A stretch of DNA of 64,000 nt from Chitinophaga agrisoli. GTDB taxonomy: Bacteria; Bacteroidota; Bacteroidia; Chitinophagales; Chitinophagaceae. Location of the stretch: NCBI RefSeq assembly GCF_008386695.1, contig NZ_VUOC01000004.1:2792327-2856326 (forward strand). The letters run 5' to 3'. The position numbers and the translations under genes are program-made. The notes under the pieces were generated by a model. That model was given only the letters and a program-made list of their open reading frames with translations. It did no database searches and was not told the DNA's origin. Below, one piece after another: positions 47,263-55,108 of this stretch (within the stretch, counting starts at the first letter, position 1; each line of letters starts with the position of its first letter).

Positions 47263-48015
47263 TTAATCTTTGATCTTCTTCTTAAGCAAACTCACCTGGT
47301 CCTGCAAATGGCTCACCATATCCGCCAGATGATTCACGCTTAAACGGCTCTGTTGCCCGGTCTTGCTGATCACCGCATCTGATTGCCACAACTCCAGCAC
47401 CTCTTCCATACCTACGGAATAAGGTTCAAACTGCGGATTATCAGATACCAGCGTTAGCTTACCCTTAGAACGGTTACTCTTCAGCAAACGTTTATACACA
47501 ATACCTTCCCGGTTCGTAACAACAATATAGGTTTCATTGTTACGGATCTCTTCCCAACCATCCACCTTGTGACATACGATCACAGACCCGGACGGCGTAG
47601 GCAACATAGAATCCCCCGCTATTTCAAAAGCGCGGTAGCTACCTGCGCCCAGCATTGGCAAAGTGAACGTATTGAGCTCCTCTATGAACTCATCGTCATT
47701 ATAACCTGCCAGGTAGCCAGCGGCCGCTTTTACCGGCACAAACTCTACCTGCTGCCGGTTATTGCCCAGCTTTTGCTGACGGCGCTTTTCCAGGAAGTTC
47801 TCTTTCTGGGAACCTAAGTCCCTCCGTAAGAGATCGTCAATGGACACCCGGAACATATCGCTGACCAATTCCAGTACTTCCGTGCGCGGCTCCGCGCGCT
47901 CCTCTTCATACGCTCCCAACAAGGAACGTTTGATACCTAATTTGTCAGCAAACTCCTGCTGGGTCCATCCCTTTTGTTTACGCAGGAACTTTAGATTTTG
48001 ACATGCTATGGACAT
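47263..48015 (-). CDS. XRE-HTH/S24 (LexA-like) transcriptional repressor
   Basis: This 250-residue protein has an N-terminal XRE helix-turn-helix (residues 5-62: LRKQKGWTQQEFADKLGIKR). An S24 peptidase domain carries the serine S136 in EIAGDSMLPTPS and the lysine K175 in GIVYKRLLKS, and a coiled-coil C-terminus follows (HLQDQVSLLKKK). S24 proteins are LexA/CI-like repressors that can inactivate themselves after DNA damage. Possible cleavage sites are the Ala-Gly pairs in KAAAGYLAGYND. Its own promoter has a TTAGTA-N3-TACTAA dyad beside the -10 element. Similar half-sites occur at dinB, so it is the likely regulator of the nearby mutagenesis genes. Confidence 0.88.
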   Translation of the reverse strand: MSIACQNLKFLRKQKGWTQQEFADKLGIKRSLLGAYEEERAEPRTEVLELVSDMFRVSIDDLLRRDLGSQKENFLEKRRQQKLGNNRQQVEFVPVKAAAGYLAGYNDDEFIEELNTFTLPMLGAGSYRAFEIAGDSMLPTPSGSVIVCHKVDGWEEIRNNETYIVVTNREGIVYKRLLKSNRSKGKLTLVSDNPQFEPYSVGMEEVLELWQSDAVISKTGQQSRLSVNHLADMVSHLQDQVSLLKKKIKD

Positions 48016-48028
48016 ACCCCTAAAGAAT

Positions 48029-48051
48029 TTAGTACATTACTAACAAATTTA
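48029..48051 (-). promoter_or_regulatory. S24 gene promoter with overlapping operator
   Basis: Reverse-strand TAAATTTG (48044-48051) fits TAnnTTTG. Directly after it lies the dyad TTAGTAATGTACTAA (48029-48043), with 6-bp arms and a 3-bp centre. The dyad would cover the transcription start, so repressor binding there should block transcription. Confidence 0.6.
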
Positions 48052-48107
48052 GCAATTAATTTTTATAATTACCAAATATATTTCCCATTATATTTCTAAT
48101 GGCGGCT

Positions 48108-48115
48108 TATTTTTG
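48108..48115 (+). promoter_or_regulatory. Promoter -10 element of the membrane-protein gene
   Basis: TATTTTTG fits TAnnTTTG, 39 bp before the ATG at 48155. Confidence 0.4.
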
Positions 48116-48154
48116 CCCCAGACAAAAATCCAACTTAAAAAAACTGAACGCATT

Positions 48155-48613
48155 ATGCATAACACGCTGCTGATCATTCACTCCATACTTAGATGGGCTA
48201 TCCTTTTAACCGGTATCTGGGCTTTTATCCGTGCATGTAAAGGCGTTAGTGGCAAAACACCTTTCACAGCCGCTGATAACAAAGCCAGCCTCTTTTTCTC
48301 CATCAGCATGGACGTACAGTTCCTGATAGGCCTGCTGATGTATTTCATCACCAGCCCCCTGATCAAATCCGCCCTGTCTGATATGGGAGCCGCTATGAAA
48401 GACAGCACATTGCGCTTCTTTGCGGTAGAACATACCACCATGGCCCTGCTGGCGCTTATACTGGTGCACATAGGCCGCTCCAAAGTAAAAAAAGCAGCAA
48501 CCGATGCTAAAAAACATAAGACCGCGCTTATCTTCTACGGTATCGCTTTGCTCCTCATCCTCCTGCTCATCCCCTGGCCGTTCCGCACAGCACTGGGCAG
48601 AGGCTGGATCTAA
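48155..48613 (+). CDS. Small four-helix membrane protein (cytochrome b-like)
   Basis: The ATG at 48155 gives 152 residues; the frame extends 14 codons upstream without a plausible start context. Four membrane segments are visible (about 5-25, 48-66, 88-107, 124-143). Conserved-looking histidines sit in LIIHSILRWAI and in VEHTTMALLALILVHIGR, the pattern that leads databases to label this Bacteroidota family cytochrome B. Haem binding is not proven. It lies between the S24 repressor and dinB but has its own promoter. Confidence 0.6.
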   Translation: MHNTLLIIHSILRWAILLTGIWAFIRACKGVSGKTPFTAADNKASLFFSISMDVQFLIGLLMYFITSPLIKSALSDMGAAMKDSTLRFFAVEHTTMALLALILVHIGRSKVKKAATDAKKHKTALIFYGIALLLILLLIPWPFRTALGRGWI

Positions 48614-48649
48614 TCGCCGCCACCTTAGGTAAAAACTCGCTCAGATAAA

Positions 48650-48698
48650 AAATGTGCAAATGGATATACGCGTAAATACGTTATTCATTTGCACATTT
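48650..48698. repeat. 13-bp perfect inverted repeat
   Basis: AAATGTGCAAATG (48650-48662) is repeated inverted as CATTTGCACATTT (48686-48698) with a 23-bp centre. It lies 36 bp after the stop of the membrane-protein gene. A transcript end or protein-binding site is possible. Confidence 0.7.
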
Positions 48699-48747
48699 AC
48701 ATTTTATACCATTTTGGCCCCGTAGGCACGGCTACTTTAAAACGGAA

Positions 48748-48824
48748 ATAGTTCGACGATACTTCGATGATACTTCGACAATAGTTCGACGATAGTTCGA
48801 TAATAGTCCAGCGATAGTTCGACA
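48748..48824. repeat. 11-bp tandem repeat, seven copies
   Basis: Units of the form ATAGTTCGACG follow each other without gaps for 77 bp; four of the seven start ATAGTTCGA. On the reverse strand a 60-codon frame reads the array as an 11-residue repeat (IVELSLDYYRT, IVELLSKYHRS, IVELFPF). Confidence 0.9.
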
Positions 48825-48948
48825 ATACCCCTTCCGGCCGCCTCAACTGCCTCCGCTCTTATTCCCCCTTCCTTCTCCTGCATCCGATCCCCCTTCGCCA
48901 ATCCCCGGTACCCTATCAACTTCCTTACACCGTATATACCATTCCTTT

Positions 48949-48992
48949 ACTGCAACTGCTTGTCAACGTTACTGCAACTGCATCGCAACGTT
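48949..48992. repeat. 22-bp tandem repeat, two copies
   Basis: ACTGCAACTGC followed by TTGTCAACGTT, then ACTGCAACTGC followed by ATCGCAACGTT. The period is twice 11 bp. Confidence 0.8.
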
Positions 48993-49014
48993 ACTCCCTA
49001 CCACCAAATGCCCC

Positions 49015-49692
49015 CTACCCCTTATCCTCATTAGACAACCTGAACGAATAAATATAAGGCAAGGCCGCCAGTATAGCCCCAATAAAGATCAACAGGAACA
49101 CCCCCGTGATCAGCGGCAGGAAAAAACCCGCCACGATCGTTATGATCCCCGTCCACAACCAAAGACTACCCGCCATACTATGCGTTTTCTTCCAGTTATC
49201 CACGCTCCTCAGTGTCCAGGGCGTTCGCACCCCTACAAAATGATTGGGCTGCAGCTTCCGCAGGTAAGCGCCCAGCAAGGCTATCAGCAAGCCCACCCCG
49301 GCAAACGTCCAGCGTTCCATAAAAAATGGCAGCCCTCGGCTTATCATAAATATCACGAGGCAGGCAAAGATCGCCAGGTAAATATGGATCATAAAACGGA
49401 TCCGGTAATATTCCCGGCGGTGGGCCGCCGTAGCCGGCGGTAATACCGTTTCTTCCTCCTCCGTATTAGGCAGGTACCTGAACAAAAAGTACAACGCCAA
49501 ATTGGTCAGGAACAGGAAGATCATCAGTAACAGGAAATCGCTTTTATTGCCCATCCGCTGCGGCTGCCCGTTCAGGTTAAAATTAGTAGGTATTACAGAT
49601 GGCAGCCAATTCCATATAATAGCCAGATAAGCTATCGGAACCAGTAGTAACAGCAGCATCAGCAGTTCTTTAGGAAGATCCGGCTTTTGCAT
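49015..49692 (-). CDS. SdpI/DUF1648-family membrane protein
   Basis: This 225-residue protein has a DUF1648 N-terminal part (NWLPSVIPTNFNLNGQPQRM) and an SdpI-like C-terminal part (FVGVRTPWTLRSVDNWKKTH) with about six membrane helices. SdpI of Bacillus gives immunity to a secreted toxin and senses it; in other bacteria the role is unknown. The gene lies between the repeat region and dinB and reads away from dinB. Confidence 0.85.
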   Translation of the reverse strand: MQKPDLPKELLMLLLLLVPIAYLAIIWNWLPSVIPTNFNLNGQPQRMGNKSDFLLLMIFLFLTNLALYFLFRYLPNTEEEETVLPPATAAHRREYYRIRFMIHIYLAIFACLVIFMISRGLPFFMERWTFAGVGLLIALLGAYLRKLQPNHFVGVRTPWTLRSVDNWKKTHSMAGSLWLWTGIITIVAGFFLPLITGVFLLIFIGAILAALPYIYSFRLSNEDKG

Positions 49693-49742
49693 GAGAGTGG
49701 ATTTAGGTGTCTATAATACTACATACAACCACCCTATTATGT

Positions 49743-49796
49743 TTAGTTAATAATTTACTAACAGAATTAGTATTACTAATTTTATTAGTACATTTG
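49743..49796 (+). promoter_or_regulatory. dinB promoter with TTAGTA/TACTAA sites
   Basis: The -10 element TACATTTG lies at 49789-49796. Just upstream is the 7-1-7 palindrome ATTAGTATTACTAAT (49766-49780). Further half-sites are TTAGT at 49743, TACTAA at 49756-49761 and TTAGTA at 49785-49790, the last running into the -10 element as TTAGTACATT, which is also the first ten bases of the S24-gene dyad. The start codon is 40 bp downstream. Confidence 0.6.
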
Positions 49797-49836
49797 GATA
49801 GGGGGAATATGGCTTTCCACCATTAAGCACAGCACT

Positions 49837-50988
49837 ATGCTCACATTACAACAACGGTCTATTGCGCACTTCGATCTGGATTGCTTCTTCGTATCCGTAG
49901 AGTGCCTGAAGGACAGCCGGCTAAAAGGCAAGCCCCTGCTGGTGGGCGGCCACAGTGACCGCGCCGTGGTAGCGGCCTGTAGTTATGAAGCAAGACGGTA
50001 TGGCATCCACTCCGCCATGCCCATGAAAACCGCCCTGCGGTTGTGCCCCCATGCCGTTGTCCGCGGCGGCGACTATGACGCCTACAGCGAAAAATCGCGC
50101 GAAGTGACAGAGATCATTGCCGACAGCGCTCCCCTGTACGAAAAGTCCTCCATCGACGAGTTCTACCTAGACCTTACCGGTATGGATAAATACTTTGGCT
50201 CCCGCCAATGGACCACCGAGCTGCGCACCCGCATCATCAAACAGTCCGGCCTCCCTATCTCCCTGGGGCTCGCCTCTAATAAATTGGTATCCAAAGTGGC
50301 CACCAACGAGGCCAAACCCAACGGGCAGATGTCCGTAGCCTTTGGCGGGGAAAAAAGCTTCCTGGCGCCCATGCCCGTCGAAAAGCTGCCCATGGTAGGC
50401 AAGGAAACCGCCGCCCAGCTCCACCGCCGCGGCGTAGAAGATGTAAAGACCCTCAGCGAGATCCCCTTGAACCTCCTCGAAGCCTGGCTGGGCAAACACG
50501 GTATCTCCCTCTGGAATAAAGCCAACGGCATTGACGAATCGCCCGTGGTCCCCTATCATGAACAAAAATCCATTTCTACAGAAAGCACCTTCCCCGCAGA
50601 TACCATCGATATGCGCTTCCTCCATGCAGAACTGGTGCGCATGACAGAAAAGATAGCCTTTGAGCTCCGCCAGCAGGACAAACTCACCGGCTGCGTGACC
50701 CTCAAGATCCGCTACTCAGATTTTGAGACCGTCACCAAACAGATGAGCATTGCCTACACCTGCAGCGATCATATACTGTTGGAAAAAGTAAAGGAGCTGT
50801 TCCAGCGCCTCTACGACCGCCGGCAGCTGGTCCGCCTTATCGGCATCCGCTTCAGCCACCTGGTACAGGGCAACTACCAGATCAGCCTCTTTGACGATAC
50901 ACAGGAGATGATCGCCTTATACCAGGCCATTGACCACATAAAGAACCGCTTTGGATGGCAAGCCCTGATGAAAGCCACCAATGTTTGA
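49837..50988 (+). CDS. dinB: DNA polymerase IV (DinB, Y-family)
   Basis: This 383-residue Y-family polymerase has catalytic D13 in HFDLDCFFVSVE and D107-E108 in SSIDEFYLDL, the helix-hairpin-helix part PMVGKETAAQL and a C-terminal little-finger domain. Near the end Q348-ISLF in NYQISLFDDTQ is a good sliding-clamp-binding motif. It performs error-prone bypass of lesions. Dyads at its promoter match those of the nearby S24 repressor gene. An error-prone DnaE gene follows on the same strand after a repeat-rich gap of 176 bp. Confidence 0.94.
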   Translation: MLTLQQRSIAHFDLDCFFVSVECLKDSRLKGKPLLVGGHSDRAVVAACSYEARRYGIHSAMPMKTALRLCPHAVVRGGDYDAYSEKSREVTEIIADSAPLYEKSSIDEFYLDLTGMDKYFGSRQWTTELRTRIIKQSGLPISLGLASNKLVSKVATNEAKPNGQMSVAFGGEKSFLAPMPVEKLPMVGKETAAQLHRRGVEDVKTLSEIPLNLLEAWLGKHGISLWNKANGIDESPVVPYHEQKSISTESTFPADTIDMRFLHAELVRMTEKIAFELRQQDKLTGCVTLKIRYSDFETVTKQMSIAYTCSDHILLEKVKELFQRLYDRRQLVRLIGIRFSHLVQGNYQISLFDDTQEMIALYQAIDHIKNRFGWQALMKATNV

Positions 50989-51164
50989 TGTGCCAATGTG
51001 CTGATGTGCTAATCTGCTAATCTATCGCCACAAAGAACCATCTGCCAGGAAAATCAACACATGAAAACATCAGTATATCAACACATTCAAGCATCAACTC
51101 ATCCAAACATCAACGCATTAACTCATCAGCACATCAGCACATTAGCACATTAGCACATCAACTC
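50989..51164. repeat. Family C repeats (TGTGCTGATGTGCTAAT type) between dinB and dnaE
   Basis: Right after dinB comes ATGTGCTGATGTGCTAATC (about 50996-51014); before dnaE comes its inverse, CAGCACATCAGCACATTAGC (51127-51146) and following units. The two could pair imperfectly over about 27 bp. The DNA between them is rich in CATCAAC-like words. Confidence 0.8.
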
Positions 51165-54146
51165 ATGTATCTCAACTGCAAAACATACTTCAGCCTCCGC
51201 TACGGCACCATCACCACCCGGGAACTCGTGGATACCGCCCTGGAAATGGGCATCACCAGCCTGGCGCTCACCAATATCAACATGACGGCAGACGTTTGGA
51301 CCTTTATCCAGCTCTGTCATGAAAAAGGTATCAAACCGATCATCGGGCTGGAATGCCGGAACGGTCACGCATTCAAATACATCCTGCTGGCACGTAACAT
51401 GGAAGGCTGGTATGCCATCAACCACTTCCTTTCTAACCACCTGCAAACCGGAGAACCGTTCCCGGACCGCGCCCCTGCTTTACCCGGCATATTTGCCATT
51501 TATGCCTGGGGCAGCTGCCCGCTGCCACAACTGGCAGCACATGAGCTGGTAGGCGTACGCCCTCGCGAAGTCAATAAATTATTTCGCATAGATACCCTCG
51601 CTTATAAGGATAAACTGGTCATCCTGCACCCAGTTACCTTCCAGGATGCAAAGTATTATGAGCTGCACCAGGTGCTCCGCGCTGTAGATCAGAATATCCT
51701 CATCAGCCAGCTGCCACCGGCTACCACCGCCTGGAAGGATGAGAGCTGGCTCAGTCCCGGCGATCTGCTGCAGCACTACGAACAATACCCGCATATTGTA
51801 CAGAACACGCTGCGGATCATGGAAACCTGCGAGCTGCGTTTCGATTTTAAAGCGCAGCGCAATAAAAAATACCTGCTGGGCAGCGCCGCGGCAGACCGCG
51901 AACGCCTGCGGGAACTGGCCTACCAGGGAATGGAATACCGCTATGGCCCCGATAATGCAGAAGCCAGGTACCGCATAGAGAAAGAGCTGAAGATCATAGA
52001 AGACCAGAACTTCAATGCCTACTTCCTCATTACGCACGATATCATCCGGTTTGCGCTGGATAGAGGCTTCTTCTACGTAGGCCGGGGCAGCGGCGCCAAC
52101 TCTATCATCGCATACTGCCTGCGTATTACAGATGTAGATCCCATTGCGCTGAACCTCTATTTTGAGCGCTTCTTGAATCCTTACCGCAGCTCCCCGCCTG
52201 ATTTTGACATCGATTTTTCCTGGCGTGACCGTGATGAGGTGATCCGCTATGTATTCGAAAAACATGGTACAGCGTATACCGCCCTATTAGGCACCGTAGC
52301 CACTTTCCAGGAAAACGCCATCGTACGGGAGCTGGGTAAGGTATACGGCCTGCCCAAGAAAGAGATAGACCGCATACTGGAAAACCCTTTTGACCTGAAC
52401 CTCGAAAAAGAAGGCATACACCAGCGTATACTGGATTTTAGCAGGTTGATGACAGCAAACAATAAAGCCTTCCCCAATCACCTGAGCATACATGCCGGCG
52501 GTATCCTCATCAGTGAAGCGCCCATCCATCAATACTGCGCTACCCACCTGCCGCCAAAAGGTTTTTACACCGCCCAGCTGGATATGCACCAGGCAGAAGC
52601 CATAGGCCTGCATAAGTTCGATATCCTCAGCCAGCGCGGCCTGGGACACATCCGCGATTCCCTGGAGATCATCAGGGCCAACAAGGGCGTAAACATCGAT
52701 ATACACACAGTAAAAGCCTTTACAGAAGACAAACAGGTAAAACGCCAGCTTAAGACAGTGAACACCATCGGCTGCTTTTATATAGAATCCCCCGCTATGC
52801 GGCAGCTGCTCAAAAAACTGGAGTGTGATGATTACCTTACCCTGGTTGCCGCCAGTTCCATCATACGCCCCGGCGTAGCGCAATCCGGTATGATGCGGCA
52901 GTATGTGGAGCATTTCCGGAACCCCGGTAAGGTCACCTACCTGCACCCCATCATAGAAAAAGTGCTGGGTGAAACTTTTGGCGTGATGGTATACCAGGAG
53001 GATGTGATCAAGGTGATCCACGAGTATGCCGATATGGACCTCGCAGACGCTGATATCCTGCGCCGCAGCATGGCTGGTAAATACCGCGGCCCCGGCGCTT
53101 TCCTGCAACTGCAGGAACAATTCTTTGCCAACTGCGCCCGCCTCAACCGCCCGGAAGAAGTAACAAAAGAGTTATGGCGGCAGATAGCCAGCTTTACCAG
53201 CTTCTCTTTTTCCAAGGCCCATTCCGCCACCTATGCTGTGGAAAGCTACCAGAGCCTGTACCTCAAGACCTACTTCCCCGCAGAATTTATGGTAGCGGTC
53301 ATCAATAATTTTGGAGGCTTCTATAACCGGGAGCTCTATTTCCGGGAACTGCAGCGGACCGGCGCTACCGTGCACCCGCCCTGTATCAATAACAGCCGTT
53401 ATCCCACCACCATCCAGGGTAAGGATGTATATACAGGCTTCATTCATATAGAAGGACTGGAAGAAGCCTGGATCTGCCGCATGTTGGAAGAACGGGCTAA
53501 ATATGGTCCCTACGCCAGCCTGGAGGATTTTACAACACGCATGCAGCCACCGCCGGAACAACTGGATCTCCTCATACGGATAGGTGCCTTCAACTTTACC
53601 GGTCATACCAAAAAGCAGCTGTTATGGAAAAGCAGTCCCCTGCTCCGGGGCAAAGATGCCCAGGCAGATCATGTACTGCCCCTCTTCCGCGAGCCGGTTA
53701 CAGATCACCAGCTACCACACCTGGCCTACCATGCCCACGAAGACGCCTTCGACGAAATAGACCTCCTGGGTTTCCCCATAAATTCTCCCTTTGAGGTGCT
53801 GGAGCATGACCAGCGCCCTTATACCACGGTAAAAGAGCTGGAAAATAAGATAGGAGAAACCGTGCGCTGCCTGGGATACCTGGTGTGCACCAAATTTATC
53901 CGCACCGCACAGGGCGCGCCTATGTGTTTTGGCACTTTTTTAGACCGGGAAGGAGAGTTCCTGGATACCGTGCATTTCCCGGAAAGTTTCCGCTTATACC
54001 CCCTCCAGAAGAACGGCTTCTATGCCCTGGAAGGAAAAGTATCCGCAGAATACAGCGTTATTACATTGGATGTCAGCCACTTGCGGAAAATAGGGTATTT
54101 TGAAGATAAAACTTTCACACCCAGACAAAAAGCCGTATATTTGTGA
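51165..54146 (+). CDS. Error-prone DNA polymerase III alpha subunit (DnaE-like)
   Basis: This 993-residue C-family polymerase is shorter than replicative DnaE (about 1150 or more). The palm metal motif PPDFDIDFSW is near residues 346-352, and the fingers carry SFSFSKAHSATYAVESYQ. The N-terminal PHP domain is degenerate: the canonical HxHSxxS is here NCKTYFS and the usual TDH is TNI, so PHP metal binding is probably lost. Pairing with a Y-family polymerase and an S24 repressor gene recalls the imuB-dnaE2 mutagenesis cassette, but no ImuA is present and the Y-family member looks like a complete DinB. A role in damage-induced mutagenesis is inferred. Confidence 0.88.
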   Translation: MYLNCKTYFSLRYGTITTRELVDTALEMGITSLALTNINMTADVWTFIQLCHEKGIKPIIGLECRNGHAFKYILLARNMEGWYAINHFLSNHLQTGEPFPDRAPALPGIFAIYAWGSCPLPQLAAHELVGVRPREVNKLFRIDTLAYKDKLVILHPVTFQDAKYYELHQVLRAVDQNILISQLPPATTAWKDESWLSPGDLLQHYEQYPHIVQNTLRIMETCELRFDFKAQRNKKYLLGSAAADRERLRELAYQGMEYRYGPDNAEARYRIEKELKIIEDQNFNAYFLITHDIIRFALDRGFFYVGRGSGANSIIAYCLRITDVDPIALNLYFERFLNPYRSSPPDFDIDFSWRDRDEVIRYVFEKHGTAYTALLGTVATFQENAIVRELGKVYGLPKKEIDRILENPFDLNLEKEGIHQRILDFSRLMTANNKAFPNHLSIHAGGILISEAPIHQYCATHLPPKGFYTAQLDMHQAEAIGLHKFDILSQRGLGHIRDSLEIIRANKGVNIDIHTVKAFTEDKQVKRQLKTVNTIGCFYIESPAMRQLLKKLECDDYLTLVAASSIIRPGVAQSGMMRQYVEHFRNPGKVTYLHPIIEKVLGETFGVMVYQEDVIKVIHEYADMDLADADILRRSMAGKYRGPGAFLQLQEQFFANCARLNRPEEVTKELWRQIASFTSFSFSKAHSATYAVESYQSLYLKTYFPAEFMVAVINNFGGFYNRELYFRELQRTGATVHPPCINNSRYPTTIQGKDVYTGFIHIEGLEEAWICRMLEERAKYGPYASLEDFTTRMQPPPEQLDLLIRIGAFNFTGHTKKQLLWKSSPLLRGKDAQADHVLPLFREPVTDHQLPHLAYHAHEDAFDEIDLLGFPINSPFEVLEHDQRPYTTVKELENKIGETVRCLGYLVCTKFIRTAQGAPMCFGTFLDREGEFLDTVHFPESFRLYPLQKNGFYALEGKVSAEYSVITLDVSHLRKIGYFEDKTFTPRQKAVYL

Positions 54147-54158
54147 CAAATGTCGCAA
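54136..54158 (+). promoter_or_regulatory. xre-res promoter and dyad operator
   Basis: TATATTTG (54136-54143) fits TAnnTTTG and lies within the last codons of the polymerase gene. TTGTGACA-AA-TGTCGCAA (54141-54158) is an 8-2-8 dyad with one mismatch that covers the -10 end, the expected start of transcription and the first start codon. Autorepression by the antitoxin is likely. Confidence 0.55.
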
Positions 54159-54623
54159 GGTATGAAACCGCAAAAGAACAGCGAGTACCGCGTGCAGGAA
54201 CATGCCCTGATGGTCGTTCAGGAGTCCGGCGGCGCGTCTTATGTAGTAGGTAGAGGCTACTTTGAGTTCATACAGCTTTCCAGGGATGGCATTATTAAAA
54301 AAGCGCTCATGAACCTCAGTCAGCAATTATCATTTTCACTTACAGAAATAGCACGGGTATTGCACGTCTCCGAAAGAACGCTGCAACGTTACGCAGACGA
54401 TGAGAAACTCTCTGCGGATACCTCCGAAAGAGCCATATTATTGTCACAGCTCTACCAGCATGGCACGCTGGTGTTTGGGGATCTCGAGAATTTTAAGGAA
54501 TGGATGCGCACGCCATTGCCTGCCTTTAACTATCAACCTCCTATTTCTTTATTAGATACCACCTTCGGTTTTCAACTGATCGAAGACGAACTTGGCAAAA
54601 TAGCCCACGGCATTTTTGCATAA
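54150..54623 (+). CDS. Xre-type antitoxin (DUF2384/ParS toxin-binding domain)
   Basis: This 157-residue protein has an N-terminal DNA-binding part (SFSLTEIARVLHVSERTLQRYA, a helix-turn-helix) and a C-terminal toxin-binding domain (ILLSQLYQHGTLVFGDLENFKEWM, then LIEDELGKIAHGIF). It would bind and neutralise the RES toxin encoded 17 bp downstream. The start may be 54150 or the second ATG at 54162; the dyad operator covers the first, favouring the second or leaderless initiation. It begins 3 bp after the polymerase stop. Confidence 0.85.
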   Translation: MSQGMKPQKNSEYRVQEHALMVVQESGGASYVVGRGYFEFIQLSRDGIIKKALMNLSQQLSFSLTEIARVLHVSERTLQRYADDEKLSADTSERAILLSQLYQHGTLVFGDLENFKEWMRTPLPAFNYQPPISLLDTTFGFQLIEDELGKIAHGIFA

Positions 54624-54640
54624 CCCACTACCCTATTTGA

Positions 54641-55108
54641 ATGGAAGTATACCGTATCAGCAAATGCATGTACATTACTGATCTCAATGGTGTTGGCGCC
54701 CGTTTATACGGCGGTCGCTGGAACAGCAAGGGGCATCCTGTAGTGTATACAGCCGGCAGCCGGGCCCTGTCCGCCCTGGAAGTGCTGGTGCATGTACCAT
54801 TGAAAAACATCGTGCAGGACTTCTGCATTGCCACCATCATCATCCCGGACAAACTCCCGGTCAAGACCCTCCAGCGCAAGGATCTGCCCTCCGGCTGGCA
54901 ATCCCTCGCTCCCTTCCCGGAGCTGCAAAAAGTAGGCGACGCCTGGCTGGAAGAAGGCAAATATCCGATCCTTAAGATCCCTTCCGTAGTAATACCAGAG
55001 GAGTTCAACTATCTTATTAACCCCCTGCACCCGGAAACAGAAGGGGTCTTAGTGGCCGATCAGCAACCCTTTGTTTTTGACCAGCGCCTGAAAGAATCAA
55101 AAACCTAA
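54641..55108 (+). CDS. RES-domain toxin
   Basis: This 155-residue protein has the signature RES residues: R26 in GGRWNSKGHP, E47 in SALEVLVHV and S115 in KIPSVVIPEEF, with Y36 in VVYTAG. RES toxins of the Xre-RES type deplete cellular NAD+ by ADP-ribosyl or phosphorolytic chemistry and stop growth. The antitoxin gene lies 17 bp upstream. The stop codon lies at the outer edge of a perfect 33-bp inverted repeat shared with the end of lysC. Confidence 0.9.
   Translation: MEVYRISKCMYITDLNGVGARLYGGRWNSKGHPVVYTAGSRALSALEVLVHVPLKNIVQDFCIATIIIPDKLPVKTLQRKDLPSGWQSLAPFPELQKVGDAWLEEGKYPILKIPSVVIPEEFNYLINPLHPETEGVLVADQQPFVFDQRLKESKT

Larger units (their letters stand above)
48614..49014. other. Repeat-rich intergenic region
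   Basis: These 401 bp hold a 13-bp inverted repeat (48650-48698), seven 11-bp tandem units (48748-48824) and a 22-bp direct repeat in two copies (48949-48992). I see no convincing gene. Confidence 0.6.

Noticed and set aside
47263-48015. Calling the S24 protein LexA
   Set aside because: Its DNA-binding domain is XRE-type, not the LexA winged helix, so only S24/LexA-like is justified.
48737-48919. 60-codon reverse frame over the 11-bp repeats
   Set aside because: Not called as a gene: no promoter seen and the peptide is forced by the repeat; reported as an observation instead.
49837-50988. Calling the Y-family polymerase ImuB
   Set aside because: Catalytic D13, D107 and E108 are all present and length and layout are those of DinB.
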